A stretch of 64,000 nucleotides of DNA, taken from assembly GCA_016790285.1 (NCBI GenBank), contig JAEUPJ010000050.1, forward strand, positions 124,001 through 188,000, written 5' to 3'. This DNA comes from Roseateles sp. (GTDB lineage Bacteria; Pseudomonadota; Gammaproteobacteria; Burkholderiales; Burkholderiaceae_C). A program made the translations under genes and the position numbers. The notes beneath the pieces are model-generated. The model was not told where the DNA came from. It was given only the letters and a program-made list of their open reading frames with translations, and made no database searches. Below are positions 56,756-64,000 of the stretch, in pieces. Position 1 is the first letter of the stretch. Each line of letters begins with the position of its first letter.

Positions 56756-57429
56756 GGCACCAACCGGTAACCGACGCCCCACACGGTGAGGAGCAAGCGC
56801 GGTGCGCGCGGATTGGGCTCAAGCTTGGAACGGAGCCGGTTGATGTGCGAATTGACGGTGTGCTCGAAACCATCGAAGCCCGAGCCCCACACTCGACGCA
56901 AGAGCTCTTCACGGCCGAAGGCTTGCCCAGGATGGCGCATCAAGAAGTGAAGGAGGTCGAATTCCCTGAGAGTGAGCTCGATCGGCACGCCGTCGCGCAA
57001 CACCGTTCGTTCAGGAAACCGAAGCTCCAGCGATCCGTGTCGCAAAGGTGCCTCGTCGGCGCTGTCGAGCCTCTGGGTACGCCGCAAGTGCGCGCGCACT
57101 CGTGCCACCAATTCGAGCATGGAGAACGGCTTCACCACATAGTCATCGGCACCGAGCTCCAGCCCGAGCACCCGTTGCGCCTCGCCGTCTCGGGCGCTCA
57201 GCATCAAGATGGGCAGCCGTGGATGTCGCTCACGCAACGCGCGACACACGTCCCACCCGTCAGCGCCCGGAAGCACGCCATCGAGCAGCACCACATCGAA
57301 GCCCTGGCCGAGTGACATCGCGACCGCGCCATCGCGCTCCCAGTGGACTTCGAACCCTGCCCGTCGCAGGTGCTCGGTCAGGGTGTCCGCAATGGCTTCG
57401 TCGTCTTCGACCAGGAGCAGCTTTGGCAT
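56752..57429 (-). CDS. OmpR-family response regulator
   Basis: 225 residues. Receiver (KLLLVEDDEAIADTLTEHL, Asp in VVLLDGVLPGADG, Lys in VVKPFSMLEL) and C-terminal winged helix (LTLREFDLLHFLM, FEHTVNSHINRLRSKL, TVWGVGYRLVP). It lies six bases after the spondin/PEP-CTERM gene and overlaps the kinase gene, so the three are one operon. The target genes are not evident. Confidence 0.93.
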   Translation of the reverse strand: MPKLLLVEDDEAIADTLTEHLRRAGFEVHWERDGAVAMSLGQGFDVVLLDGVLPGADGWDVCRALRERHPRLPILMLSARDGEAQRVLGLELGADDYVVKPFSMLELVARVRAHLRRTQRLDSADEAPLRHGSLELRFPERTVLRDGVPIELTLREFDLLHFLMRHPGQAFGREELLRRVWGSGFDGFEHTVNSHINRLRSKLEPNPRAPRLLLTVWGVGYRLVP

Positions 57430-57435
57430 GCGCGC

Positions 57436-58209
57436 TCAGTCGGCCTTCACCCCTCGAAACTTACGCAGCCCGATCACTCCGAGCAGGCCCGACAGCAGGA
57501 GGCCCGCAGAGGCCGGTTCAGGCACGGCGGACACTTCGAAATTGATTCGGTAGACGTCTGTGGCCGCGGAGAGATTGCTGCTGAACACGTACCCCGCCGC
57601 GGTGGTCAGTCCGTTGAAGGCGGCAAGCTCCGCAAAGTTGAGCGCCACCACAGAACCTTGCGGCGTGCGAAGGCTGTTGTTCCCGACAAACGCGGCGGCA
57701 GACGGGTCGAAGACCTCGGAACCCGCGTCCCAGATACCGCTGGCCTTGATCGTCAGCGAGTTCACGGTCAGGTTGCCGTGCTGATCGAAAAGCCGCAATC
57801 CGCTGTCGTTGCCGATGAAGAAGTCGTTGCTCGGCACGACCATGGTGCCGAAGCTGAAGATCCCGTGGTTGTCGGTGTTGACCAGAAAGGTCTGGCTGGC
57901 GCTCGCACCCGCCAGCAGCAGTCCGCCGATGGTGCCGCGGACAGCGCCCGGGTCAGTCGCAGCGAATGCCGACTGCCAAGCGCCACCTGCCCCGCCTTCG
58001 GCGACCGAGATGATGGGCGCTGAAGCGGTTTGGCCGAGGTTGAACGGGTCAAAGCTGCCATTGCCGAATCCGACATGCAGGGGGGCAAACGCGATGCCGT
58101 TGCTCGGGGCGAGGTTCTCGACCCTCACAGTGACCTGACGTACATCGGCGTGGGACAGGGTTGCAGCAGACAAGGCGGACACGGCCACCAGCAGACGGAT
58201 GACAGACAT
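57436..58209 (-). CDS. Spondin-domain PEP-CTERM exported protein
   Basis: 257 residues. A signal peptide (MSVIRLLVAVSALSAATLSH, then ADVRQVTVRVENLAPSNG) begins a spondin-type domain: beta-rich with APLHVGFGNG, GFGNGSFDPF and NTDNHGIFSFGTMVVPSNDF. It ends in a PEP-CTERM signal (VPEPASAGLLLSGLLGVIGL, then RKFR). PEP-CTERM proteins are cut and sorted by exosortase to the envelope or matrix. The start is the ATG at 58209, with GGAG upstream. Its place as first gene of a two-component operon is unusual. Confidence 0.87.
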   Translation of the reverse strand: MSVIRLLVAVSALSAATLSHADVRQVTVRVENLAPSNGIAFAPLHVGFGNGSFDPFNLGQTASAPIISVAEGGAGGAWQSAFAATDPGAVRGTIGGLLLAGASASQTFLVNTDNHGIFSFGTMVVPSNDFFIGNDSGLRLFDQHGNLTVNSLTIKASGIWDAGSEVFDPSAAAFVGNNSLRTPQGSVVALNFAELAAFNGLTTAAGYVFSSNLSAATDVYRINFEVSAVPEPASAGLLLSGLLGVIGLRKFRGVKAD

Positions 58210-58358
58210 GAAGAAGCTCCAGGTGTGACGCCAACGCGGCGACGTTCTGGACTCTAGGGACGGGAGTTCCCGTAAGCCTCCTCGGCAGATCACGGAGCGG
58301 TGACATCTATCTTCGCTGCGGGTGCAAGGTCATGACGCACACCGCCCCGTGCCGTGTG

Positions 58359-58634
58359 CTATCGCAGGGTCATCAACGCGACCGTGGCAAGTGCAACGAG
58401 ACCAACGACCAACAGCAGCCTCGACATGAATGAACGCCTGACGGATTGGAGCGCTTCCTCGCGTGCCATATCGACGTACAAAGCACCCGATGCGGTGGTG
58501 CGGAGCACTTCCGCCCGTTTCAGGTCCTCCAGCAGATTCAGCGCTTCTCGTGGGAGCGACTCCAGCGCAATGGCGCGCTCCGCGTCCGCATTCCCTCCTT
58601 GCCGAACGATGGACCTCCCGCAGTGAGTTTGCAA
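58359..58634 (-). CDS. Possible small membrane-anchored protein
   Basis: Up to 91 residues if it starts at a TTG (58634). The composition is natural: a helical soluble part (IALESLPREALNLLEDLKRA, EVLRTTASGALYVDMAREEA) and a C-terminal hydrophobic helix (FMSRLLLVVGLVALATVALM) with a short tail. The start codon is uncertain: AAGGAGGG lies ahead of an ATG in another frame. It is a tail-anchor-like layout. Downstream of marR with an 80-base gap. No family recognised. Confidence 0.38.
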   Translation of the reverse strand: MQTHCGRSIVRQGGNADAERAIALESLPREALNLLEDLKRAEVLRTTASGALYVDMAREEALQSVRRSFMSRLLLVVGLVALATVALMTLR

Positions 58635-58714
58635 AGCCCAGGCCGCAGTCGATTCAAGCCCCTGACTACCCGCTTTGCCGATGGGACCGACGACACCCGG
58701 CGGAGCGTCCGTCC

Positions 58715-59227
58715 CTACATTTCGCTCAGCGGGATGCGGGCCGCCTTTTCGTCGGCGTCCAGCAGAACGATGAGTTGTCCCAGGTCTTTGCGAAGCCGGC
58801 GAAGACTGGGCGCGTCCATGGCCTTCAAGGCCTCGGGGAGAACGCCCGAGAACGGCCCGGGCGCGCGGCCCAGCGCCTTGACGCCCTCGGGAAGGATGCG
58901 GAGCTGCACTGCTCGTCGGTCGACGCCTTCCTTGCGCCCCTCCACCATGCCTCGCTCCGTCAACAGCTTGACGAGGTTGCTGGCCGTCGACGGGTTGATG
59001 TCCATCGCACGCGCCAGCTCGCCCACGCCCAGGCCCGGGTGCTGCTGCACCAGCGACAGCGCCCACACCTGCGCCCCGCCCAGGCCGGCCTTGCGCTCGA
59101 CTTGCTGGAAATGGGACCTGACCGCGTTCAGGACCTGGCGAAACTGCCGCAACACCTTCGCGGCATCGTCTTGCTGCGCGTCGTCGACGGCAAGGTCTTG
59201 GGCAATCGTCGTGCGTCGTGTGGCCAT
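58715..59227 (-). CDS. MarR-family regulator
   Basis: 170 residues from the ATG at 59227. A winged helix-turn-helix covers LGVGELARAMDINPSTASNL and VKLLTERGMVEGRKEG, with the wing VDRRAVQLRILPEG. It follows the carboxylate-amine ligase gene by seven bases, so it is the third gene of the antiporter operon and may regulate it. Ligand unknown. Confidence 0.87.
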   Translation of the reverse strand: MATRRTTIAQDLAVDDAQQDDAAKVLRQFRQVLNAVRSHFQQVERKAGLGGAQVWALSLVQQHPGLGVGELARAMDINPSTASNLVKLLTERGMVEGRKEGVDRRAVQLRILPEGVKALGRAPGPFSGVLPEALKAMDAPSLRRLRKDLGQLIVLLDADEKAARIPLSEM

Positions 59228-59234
59228 GGCGGAA

Positions 59235-60374
59235 TCATAGGGAGGCATCCGCCAAGACCGGCTCACGGAAGCGCGCCAGCGCTGCGTCGACCATGCCTTC
59301 GGGGCTACCCCGTTCCTGGAACTGCTGGCGCAAGTGGCTGGCGTCGCTGCCTTCATGGGTGGCGCGGTACAGATGCTCCAGTGCGTCACGACTGCCCAGG
59401 CGCTCGGCGTACGGCCCCAAATGCCTGAGCGTGGCGAGGATGTCTTCCCTCATGGACAAGGTCTCATAGCTCTTGGGGTGCACCAGCGTCCCGTCCAACC
59501 CGAACCGGCACGCCTGGAACCGGTTGTAGTTGTAGACGAGGTAGTCGCTCTCTTCAGGCGCGGGCTCGTTGCGGTCGAGCAGGTAGGCGCTCAGCGCCTG
59601 CAGATAGCAGGCCAGGGCTGCCGCGCGCTCCACGGTCAGTGGCGTGTCGCACACACGCAGCTCGATGGTGCCGAACTCGGGCTTGGGCCGGATGTCCCAA
59701 TAGAAGTCCTTCATGCTCTTGACGATGCCGGTGCGTTCCATGTGGGCGAAGTACCCCAGCGTGAAGCCGCTCCAGTCGAGCACGAAGGGTGCCCGGCCGC
59801 TCAACGGGAAGGCGAAGACCGAGTTCAGGCGGGCTGAATTGAACAAAGTGTCCTTGCCTTGCACGAAGGGCGATGAGGCCGACAGGGCAATGAAGTGCGG
59901 CACGTAACGGTTCAGCGCATGCAACAGGAACATGGCGTCATCACCCGACGCGCAGCCCACATGGACGTGCTGGCCGAAGATGGTGAACTGCTTGGCCAGG
60001 TAGCCATACAGCGCCGACACTTCCTTGAAGCGAGGCTTGGCGAAGATCTTGCGCTGGCTCCATTGCTGAAACGGATGAGTGCCGCCCCCGCAGACCCCGA
60101 CGTTGAGCGTGTCACCCGCTCGCACCAACGCATCGCGGATCTGTCGGAGCTGGGCGATCAGCGACGCGTGGCCTCGATGCACGTCCGTGGAGATCTCGAT
60201 CATGCTTTCGGTGATCTCTGGCACCACATTGCCAGGAAAGCGCGAACGCCCGAGCAGGTCCAGCATGTCCGGGCTGGCGTCGATGAGGTCGAAATCGCTG
60301 AGCGAAACCAGTTGCAGTTCCAGCTCGACGCCCAGCGTCAAGGAGTCGGACTTGGAGAATTCTTCAAGCGGCAT
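59235..60374 (-). CDS. YbdK-type carboxylate-amine ligase (glutamate-cysteine ligase 2 family)
   Basis: 379 residues from the ATG at 60374 (an alternative GTG is one codon upstream). It belongs to the GCS2 family of ATP-dependent ligases, which form a peptide bond between a carboxylate and an amine with weak gamma-glutamyl-cysteine activity. Family motifs include [45 protein letters not shown] and [13 protein letters not shown]. The start overlaps the antiporter stop, showing translational coupling. The true substrate is not known. Confidence 0.9.
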   Translation of the reverse strand: MPLEEFSKSDSLTLGVELELQLVSLSDFDLIDASPDMLDLLGRSRFPGNVVPEITESMIEISTDVHRGHASLIAQLRQIRDALVRAGDTLNVGVCGGGTHPFQQWSQRKIFAKPRFKEVSALYGYLAKQFTIFGQHVHVGCASGDDAMFLLHALNRYVPHFIALSASSPFVQGKDTLFNSARLNSVFAFPLSGRAPFVLDWSGFTLGYFAHMERTGIVKSMKDFYWDIRPKPEFGTIELRVCDTPLTVERAAALACYLQALSAYLLDRNEPAPEESDYLVYNYNRFQACRFGLDGTLVHPKSYETLSMREDILATLRHLGPYAERLGSRDALEHLYRATHEGSDASHLRQQFQERGSPEGMVDAALARFREPVLADASL

Positions 60375-61561
60375 CACGGCTCTCCCGTCTCATGGGTTTC
60401 GCGAGCCCAGATGAGGGCGCGCTGGGTCACGATGGGGCCTGCGAGTTCCAGCAGGAGCGTCGCGGCGGCCAACGGGGCCAATTGATCCACCAGATCCACG
60501 CCAAGGTAGCGCGCCTGCTCGAGCAGCAGGATCACGAAGACTGAGATGGGCGTCATCGCGATGCCGGTGAGCACGCCTTTGCGCCACGACACCCCGCTGA
60601 GCCTCGCGAACAGGGTGGTGCCCAGCACCTTGGCCGCAGCACGAACGGCGATCAGCGCGAACGCCAGAGCAAGGCCATTGAGCACCCGACTCCACTCCAG
60701 GGTGCTGGCGACGAACATGAAGAGCACCACGGTCAGCACGTCGCCCAGCGCACCGAAGTTGCGTTGCGTTGCGCTGAAGGCCACCCGTCGATACCGCGCC
60801 ACCAGGCCGAACGTCAGCGTGGCCAGCACGGGCGACAGCTTGAGCGCGTGGGCCACGGCGACCAGCAGCACCACGGCGATGGCAAACGCGACCGTCGCGT
60901 CACGGCTGAGGCTGCCCAGGCCGCGCATCACCGCGGGCACCCCTATGCCGCAGAGCGCCCCCAGCAAAGCCGAGGCGCCCAGCAGAACCACACTGTTGAG
61001 CGCCGCTTGCAACAGGCTGCCGGAGCTCTGGAACGTCCAGACGCCGACCACCACCTTGAACGTGAACACAGCGATGACGCAGTTCAGCCCCGTCAGATGG
61101 ATCAGCCGCTCCGTCACCTGACCAGAGCTACGCTGCTCGTTCACGACCCGCATGACCGCGGCGGGAGACGTGGACATGGCCAGTGAGGCCAGCAGCAATC
61201 CCGTCACCGTCGGCAGATCGGCCAGCATGGCCAGCACCAGCACGCTGGCAAAAGTCAGGGCCGCCTCGAACAAGCCACTGGCAGCCAGCCACGGGTTGAT
61301 CCGCAGCCAGTGGATGTTGATGCGGTAGCCAAACTCGAACAGGATGAGTCCGAAGGCCATGTTGGCGAGCAACATCATCGAACCCGAACCCGCCGAGGGC
61401 AGCCATCCTGCCTGCGCCTGTCCGAGTGCGAAACCCACTAGGCCGTACAGGCTGATGCGCGGCAGGCCTGTCCACCGATGGCCGAACTCCCCGACAACCC
61501 AGGCCAGGGCGATGCCCAACGGCCATCCCAGGTCGCCGAGCATGGTGCTCATGTCGAACAT
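60374..61561 (-). CDS. CPA2-type cation:proton antiporter
   Basis: 395 residues with about 11-12 hydrophobic segments. The core of the Na+/H+ or K+/H+ exchanger family is seen in [50 protein letters not shown] and [10 protein letters not shown]. Lacking a cytoplasmic nucleotide-binding domain, it is the short CPA2 form. GAGGAG precedes the ATG at 61561. It is the first gene of the antiporter-ligase-marR operon. A hairpin with a T-tract ends only four bases before its ribosome site, so a promoter between the two is hardly possible. Confidence 0.88.
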   Translation of the reverse strand: MFDMSTMLGDLGWPLGIALAWVVGEFGHRWTGLPRISLYGLVGFALGQAQAGWLPSAGSGSMMLLANMAFGLILFEFGYRINIHWLRINPWLAASGLFEAALTFASVLVLAMLADLPTVTGLLLASLAMSTSPAAVMRVVNEQRSSGQVTERLIHLTGLNCVIAVFTFKVVVGVWTFQSSGSLLQAALNSVVLLGASALLGALCGIGVPAVMRGLGSLSRDATVAFAIAVVLLVAVAHALKLSPVLATLTFGLVARYRRVAFSATQRNFGALGDVLTVVLFMFVASTLEWSRVLNGLALAFALIAVRAAAKVLGTTLFARLSGVSWRKGVLTGIAMTPISVFVILLLEQARYLGVDLVDQLAPLAAATLLLELAGPIVTQRALIWARETHETGEP

Positions 61562-61572
61562 CAGGTCTCCTC

Positions 61573-61599
61573 AAAAAAAGCAGGCACCTTGAAGGTGCC
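61573..61599 (-). terminator. Hairpin plus T-tract just upstream of the antiporter ribosome site
   Basis: On the minus strand GGCACCT-TCA-AGGTGCC is followed by TGCTTTTTTT. It ends the OmpA-like gene transcript and also lies in the leader of the antiporter. A second GC-rich hairpin (GCGACGGC ... GCCGTCGC) lies between it and the ompA stop. Readthrough or conditional termination is therefore needed for antiporter expression from the ompA promoter. Confidence 0.75.
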
Positions 61600-61664
61600 T
61601 CAAGCTGGCTTCCCGGCCAGCGGCAGGCGGGAGCGACGGCGGCTCGAGAGCCGTCGCGCCCACG

Positions 61665-62219
61665 CTATCGGGAGGCAGCGCGGTAGACGATGTCTGCGCG
61701 CCGGTTCAGCGCTCTGGAGCGCTCGTCGCGCCCCGGGTGGCGGGGTTTCTCCTCGCCATAACTGACGGCCTCGATCTGTTCGTCCCTCGCACCGAGCAAA
61801 TGAAGCGCTTCCTTCACCGCGTGTGCGCGCCTTTCACCCAGGGCCAGGTTGTATTCGCGGCTTCCACGGTCATCGGTATTGCCCTCGACACGCACGCGCA
61901 GTTCCGGGTAGCGCCAGAGGTAGATGCCATGCATCTCGACGACCTGTTCGTCCTGCTGCCGCAGGGACCAGCCATCGAAGTCGAAGAACACACTCCGGTG
62001 CCGGTGCAGGTCACTGGCCGGATCGAGATGCGATGGGAAGACCCGGATGTGCCGCGCTGCCACATTGTCGGCCTGCGACTCTGGCAAGGGCGCCGCCGCT
62101 GCGGACGGGAGCGGAGGAACCAGCACGGTCTGTACGGGTCCCAACACCGTCCCCGTTGCGCAGCCGGCCAATAACAGGCAGAGCAAGCTGAGAGCTGGAG
62201 TGGCACGAAAGGAACACAT
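61665..62219 (-). CDS. OmpA/Pal-type peptidoglycan-associated lipoprotein
   Basis: 184 residues from the ATG at 62219. Lipoprotein signal with lipobox LLAGC (about residues 17-21). The C-terminal OmpA domain shows VFFDFDGWSLR, VRVEGNTDDRGSREYNLALG, ERRAHAVKEALHLLG and SRALNRRADIVYR, the usual peptidoglycan-binding residues (Asp and Arg). An outer-membrane anchor for the cell wall. It is divergent from the ClC gene, with an AT-rich gap containing the dyad TTTGTACAAA. Confidence 0.87.
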   Translation of the reverse strand: MCSFRATPALSLLCLLLAGCATGTVLGPVQTVLVPPLPSAAAAPLPESQADNVAARHIRVFPSHLDPASDLHRHRSVFFDFDGWSLRQQDEQVVEMHGIYLWRYPELRVRVEGNTDDRGSREYNLALGERRAHAVKEALHLLGARDEQIEAVSYGEEKPRHPGRDERSRALNRRADIVYRAASR

Positions 62220-62233
62220 GCGACAAAGATCCG

Positions 62234-63697
62234 TTGACTGCGGCTTGTGACAAGCGGAGCCTAGCATATACATTTGTACAAACATTATTTGAGCCTCTGC
62301 ACTTGCCTCAGCCGCCCTTGCCGCACCGCCCCGTTGAGCAGCCCGATGTCGTGGCGTCTATCCGCGATGACCTCGCAGACTGGCGGACCTGGGCGGCACG
62401 TTTTGTCGTCTTGTCCTTTGCCATCCTGGCCGGCCTTGCCGTCGTGGGCTTCACCTGGCTTTGCGAACAGGCGCTGGCGGCGTTCGGTCGACTGACGGCG
62501 CAGGCGTCATGGCTTCCCTTTGTTTGGACCCCAGCCTGGCTGGCCACGCTGGTCTGGCTGACGCGTCGCTTTGCACCTGGTGCAGCGGGCTCCGGCATCC
62601 CGCAGGTCATGGCCGCTCTCGAGCCTGCCGTCGATGATCAACACCGAGGCCTGTTCGTCTCGCTTCGGCTCAGCATCGCCAAGGCCCTCCTCACGGCCGG
62701 AGGGTTGCTGGGTGGACTGGCGATGGGGCGTGAAGGGCCCTCCGTTCAGATTGCAGCCGGCGTCATGCACCATGCGCGCCGCTACATGCCCGCCGGCGCG
62801 CCTGTCTCGACCCACGGGCTGCTCGTGGCCGGCGGTGCGGCAGGCATCGCGGCGGCGTTCAATGCGCCACTGGCCGGCATCATGTTCGCCATCGAGGAAC
62901 TGAGCCGCCGCTTCGAGCAGCGCAACAGCGGGTTGATCATTGCGGCCATCGTGCTGGCGGGTCTGATGGCGGTCTCGGTCTTCGGCAATTCGACGTACTT
63001 CGGCGTCATCCGCGTGCCCGAACTCGCTGCCGGGTTCTTGCTGCCCGCATTGCTGGTGACGCTGGCCAGTGGCGCGCTCGGCGGCGTGTTCTCGCGATTG
63101 CTTTACGAATCGCTGACCGGCGTGACGGGGCGCTTGGCTCACTGGCGGCAGTCGAATGCCGTGCCGTTTGCCGCCGCCTGCGGCTTCGTCATCGCCCTGA
63201 TCGGCTGGGTCAGCGGTGGTTCGAGCTTCGGCAGCGGCTACGAGTACACACGGCATCTGCTGGATGGCCATGTCGACCTGCCGCTGCTCTACGTCACGCT
63301 GCGCTTCATCGCGACCTGGCTGGCGGTCTGGTCGGGTGTGCCGGGCGGCGTCTTCGCACCCTCTCTCGCGATCGGCGCAGGGCTGGGCGCCGACATCGCG
63401 GTGTTCACGGGCTTCGACGGCAATTCGTCGGCGCTGATCGCCCTCGGCATGGCCGGCTTTCTCGCAGCCGTCACGCAAGCACCACTGACGGCCTTCATCA
63501 TCGTCATGGAGATGGTCGACGGACATGCCATGGTGCTCACGCTGATGGCCGCGGCACTCGGGGCGAGCCTCGTCTCACGCTGGATCAGCAGCCCACTCTA
63601 TGGTTCCCTGATGCAGGTGCAGCTTGGCCGCCTTGCGGTTGCCCGTGCCCCCGGCGAAACAATAGCTGCCGCGGGACTCGGCACGCCGTTGCGCTGA
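62234..63697 (+). CDS. ClC-family chloride channel/transporter
   Basis: Up to 487 residues; the start is uncertain. The frame opens at a TTG (62234) in the promoter-like gap, and TTG 62303 or GTG 62351 are more likely starts. The selectivity-filter motifs are intact: GAAGSGIPQV, MGREGPSVQ and GVPGGVFAPS, with 16-18 hydrophobic helices. The gating glutamate lies in GREGPSV, as in H+/Cl- exchangers. No C-terminal CBS domains are seen, so this is the short bacterial form. Function: chloride transport, perhaps in acid or volume stress. Confidence 0.9.
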   Translation: MTAACDKRSLAYTFVQTLFEPLHLPQPPLPHRPVEQPDVVASIRDDLADWRTWAARFVVLSFAILAGLAVVGFTWLCEQALAAFGRLTAQASWLPFVWTPAWLATLVWLTRRFAPGAAGSGIPQVMAALEPAVDDQHRGLFVSLRLSIAKALLTAGGLLGGLAMGREGPSVQIAAGVMHHARRYMPAGAPVSTHGLLVAGGAAGIAAAFNAPLAGIMFAIEELSRRFEQRNSGLIIAAIVLAGLMAVSVFGNSTYFGVIRVPELAAGFLLPALLVTLASGALGGVFSRLLYESLTGVTGRLAHWRQSNAVPFAAACGFVIALIGWVSGGSSFGSGYEYTRHLLDGHVDLPLLYVTLRFIATWLAVWSGVPGGVFAPSLAIGAGLGADIAVFTGFDGNSSALIALGMAGFLAAVTQAPLTAFIIVMEMVDGHAMVLTLMAAALGASLVSRWISSPLYGSLMQVQLGRLAVARAPGETIAAAGLGTPLR

Positions 63698-64000
63698 GAT
63701 TGGGCACCCCATCCAGACGCCCATCGCGCTGCATCAAGGCTGCAAGCCAAGGTCGTGCATCATTTCAATTCAGCCCATTTCACGAGCTGAGTCAGTGGTG
63801 CACCGACGCCGAAGCGCAATGAACAATGACACCCTGCAGGCATGCGGATTGATCACGATGGGCATCTGCAGCCGTGCACCCAGCGCGCCGCGGCGCCACG
63901 GGCGAATAGCGAACACTGAGCAAATGGCGGCCGCAAGAGCTCGGCGCAACGTGATCCACACCGGGCCCTGATGGATCGATCGGACTGGCGGCGGGCTTTT
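63698..64000. other. Stretch without a supported gene
   Basis: The last 300 bases contain only a poor-composition frame (63770-63961 minus) that I do not accept. No hairpin or RNA gene is clear. Confidence 0.5.

Noticed and set aside
63770-63961. Short minus-strand frame at the right edge
   Set aside because: Arg-rich composition, no ribosome site and no recognisable motif.

Overview
The window is high-GC DNA with long, strongly codon-biased genes. The gene types (NirS denitrification, a CopK-type protein, PEP-CTERM sorting, CueR-controlled copper ATPases) suggest a betaproteobacterium of the order Burkholderiales, something like Roseateles, Rubrivivax or Pelomonas. This is inferred from gene content, not from a database search. 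No rRNA, tRNA or CRISPR array was seen.

Region 1 (1-9306) looks chromosomal. It holds the tail of a probable LysR regulator, ligA, a hemerythrin-like protein, an HD-GYP phosphodiesterase and a TonB receptor. The receptor is divergent from nirS (cytochrome cd1 nitrite reductase) and its cytochrome c donor. A DNR/FNR-type regulator converges on that operon. FNR-type boxes lie upstream of nirS and of the regulator, and two copies of a different 16-bp palindrome lie in the receptor/nirS gap. The region ends in the first 50 codons of an alpha-amylase gene that is cut off abruptly.

Region 2 (about 9300-20150) is accessory DNA, probably one end of a genomic island. It contains three copies of a roughly 30-bp repeat, one directly at the amylase breakpoint. 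It also holds a KfrA-like coiled-coil DNA-binding protein, a three-gene GHKL-ATPase / STAS-like / membrane-protein operon, three small XRE regulators, a second operon ending in a DUF2384-like protein, a RES/Xre toxin-antitoxin pair and several unknown small genes.

Region 3 (about 20270-52160) is mainly a copper (possibly copper and silver) handling island. First comes a TonB receptor / PepSY / PepSY-NqrF fusion / membrane-protein cluster that looks like metal or metallophore uptake with reduction. Next is a CueR-controlled divergent pair (copA ATPase with cueR and a tiny membrane protein one way, copZ the other), then copK, a PD-(D/E)XK-like protein and a CopRS-type two-component system. After that come a small Cys/His-rich protein, a TolC-like lipoprotein, a Tat multicopper oxidase, a cupredoxin, a DUF411 protein, a CusF-like chaperone, a second CueR-controlled ATPase, a complete CusCBA efflux system whose adaptor carries a fused CusF-like domain, a DUF305 protein and a DUF4396-multicopper-oxidase fusion. 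That last gene is interrupted by one in-frame TGA where a conserved cysteine would be expected.

Region 4: a complete 2.5-kb IS21-family element (52514-55049) separates the copper island from the right-hand genes. These are a spondin-domain PEP-CTERM protein in an operon with a two-component system, a CPA2 antiporter / carboxylate-amine ligase / MarR operon preceded by a hairpin with a T-tract, an OmpA-like lipoprotein and a ClC chloride transporter.

The copper genes cover every layer: cytosolic sensing and chaperoning (CueR, CopZ), inner-membrane export (two P1B ATPases), periplasmic binding and oxidation (CopK, CusF, cupredoxin, two multicopper oxidases), trans-envelope efflux (CusCBA plus an extra TolC-like lipoprotein) and periplasmic sensing (CopRS). 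Candidate CueR promoters lie at 30068-30098, 30146-30176 and 39888-39918. Candidate CopR boxes lie at 30984-30999 and 34431-34446.
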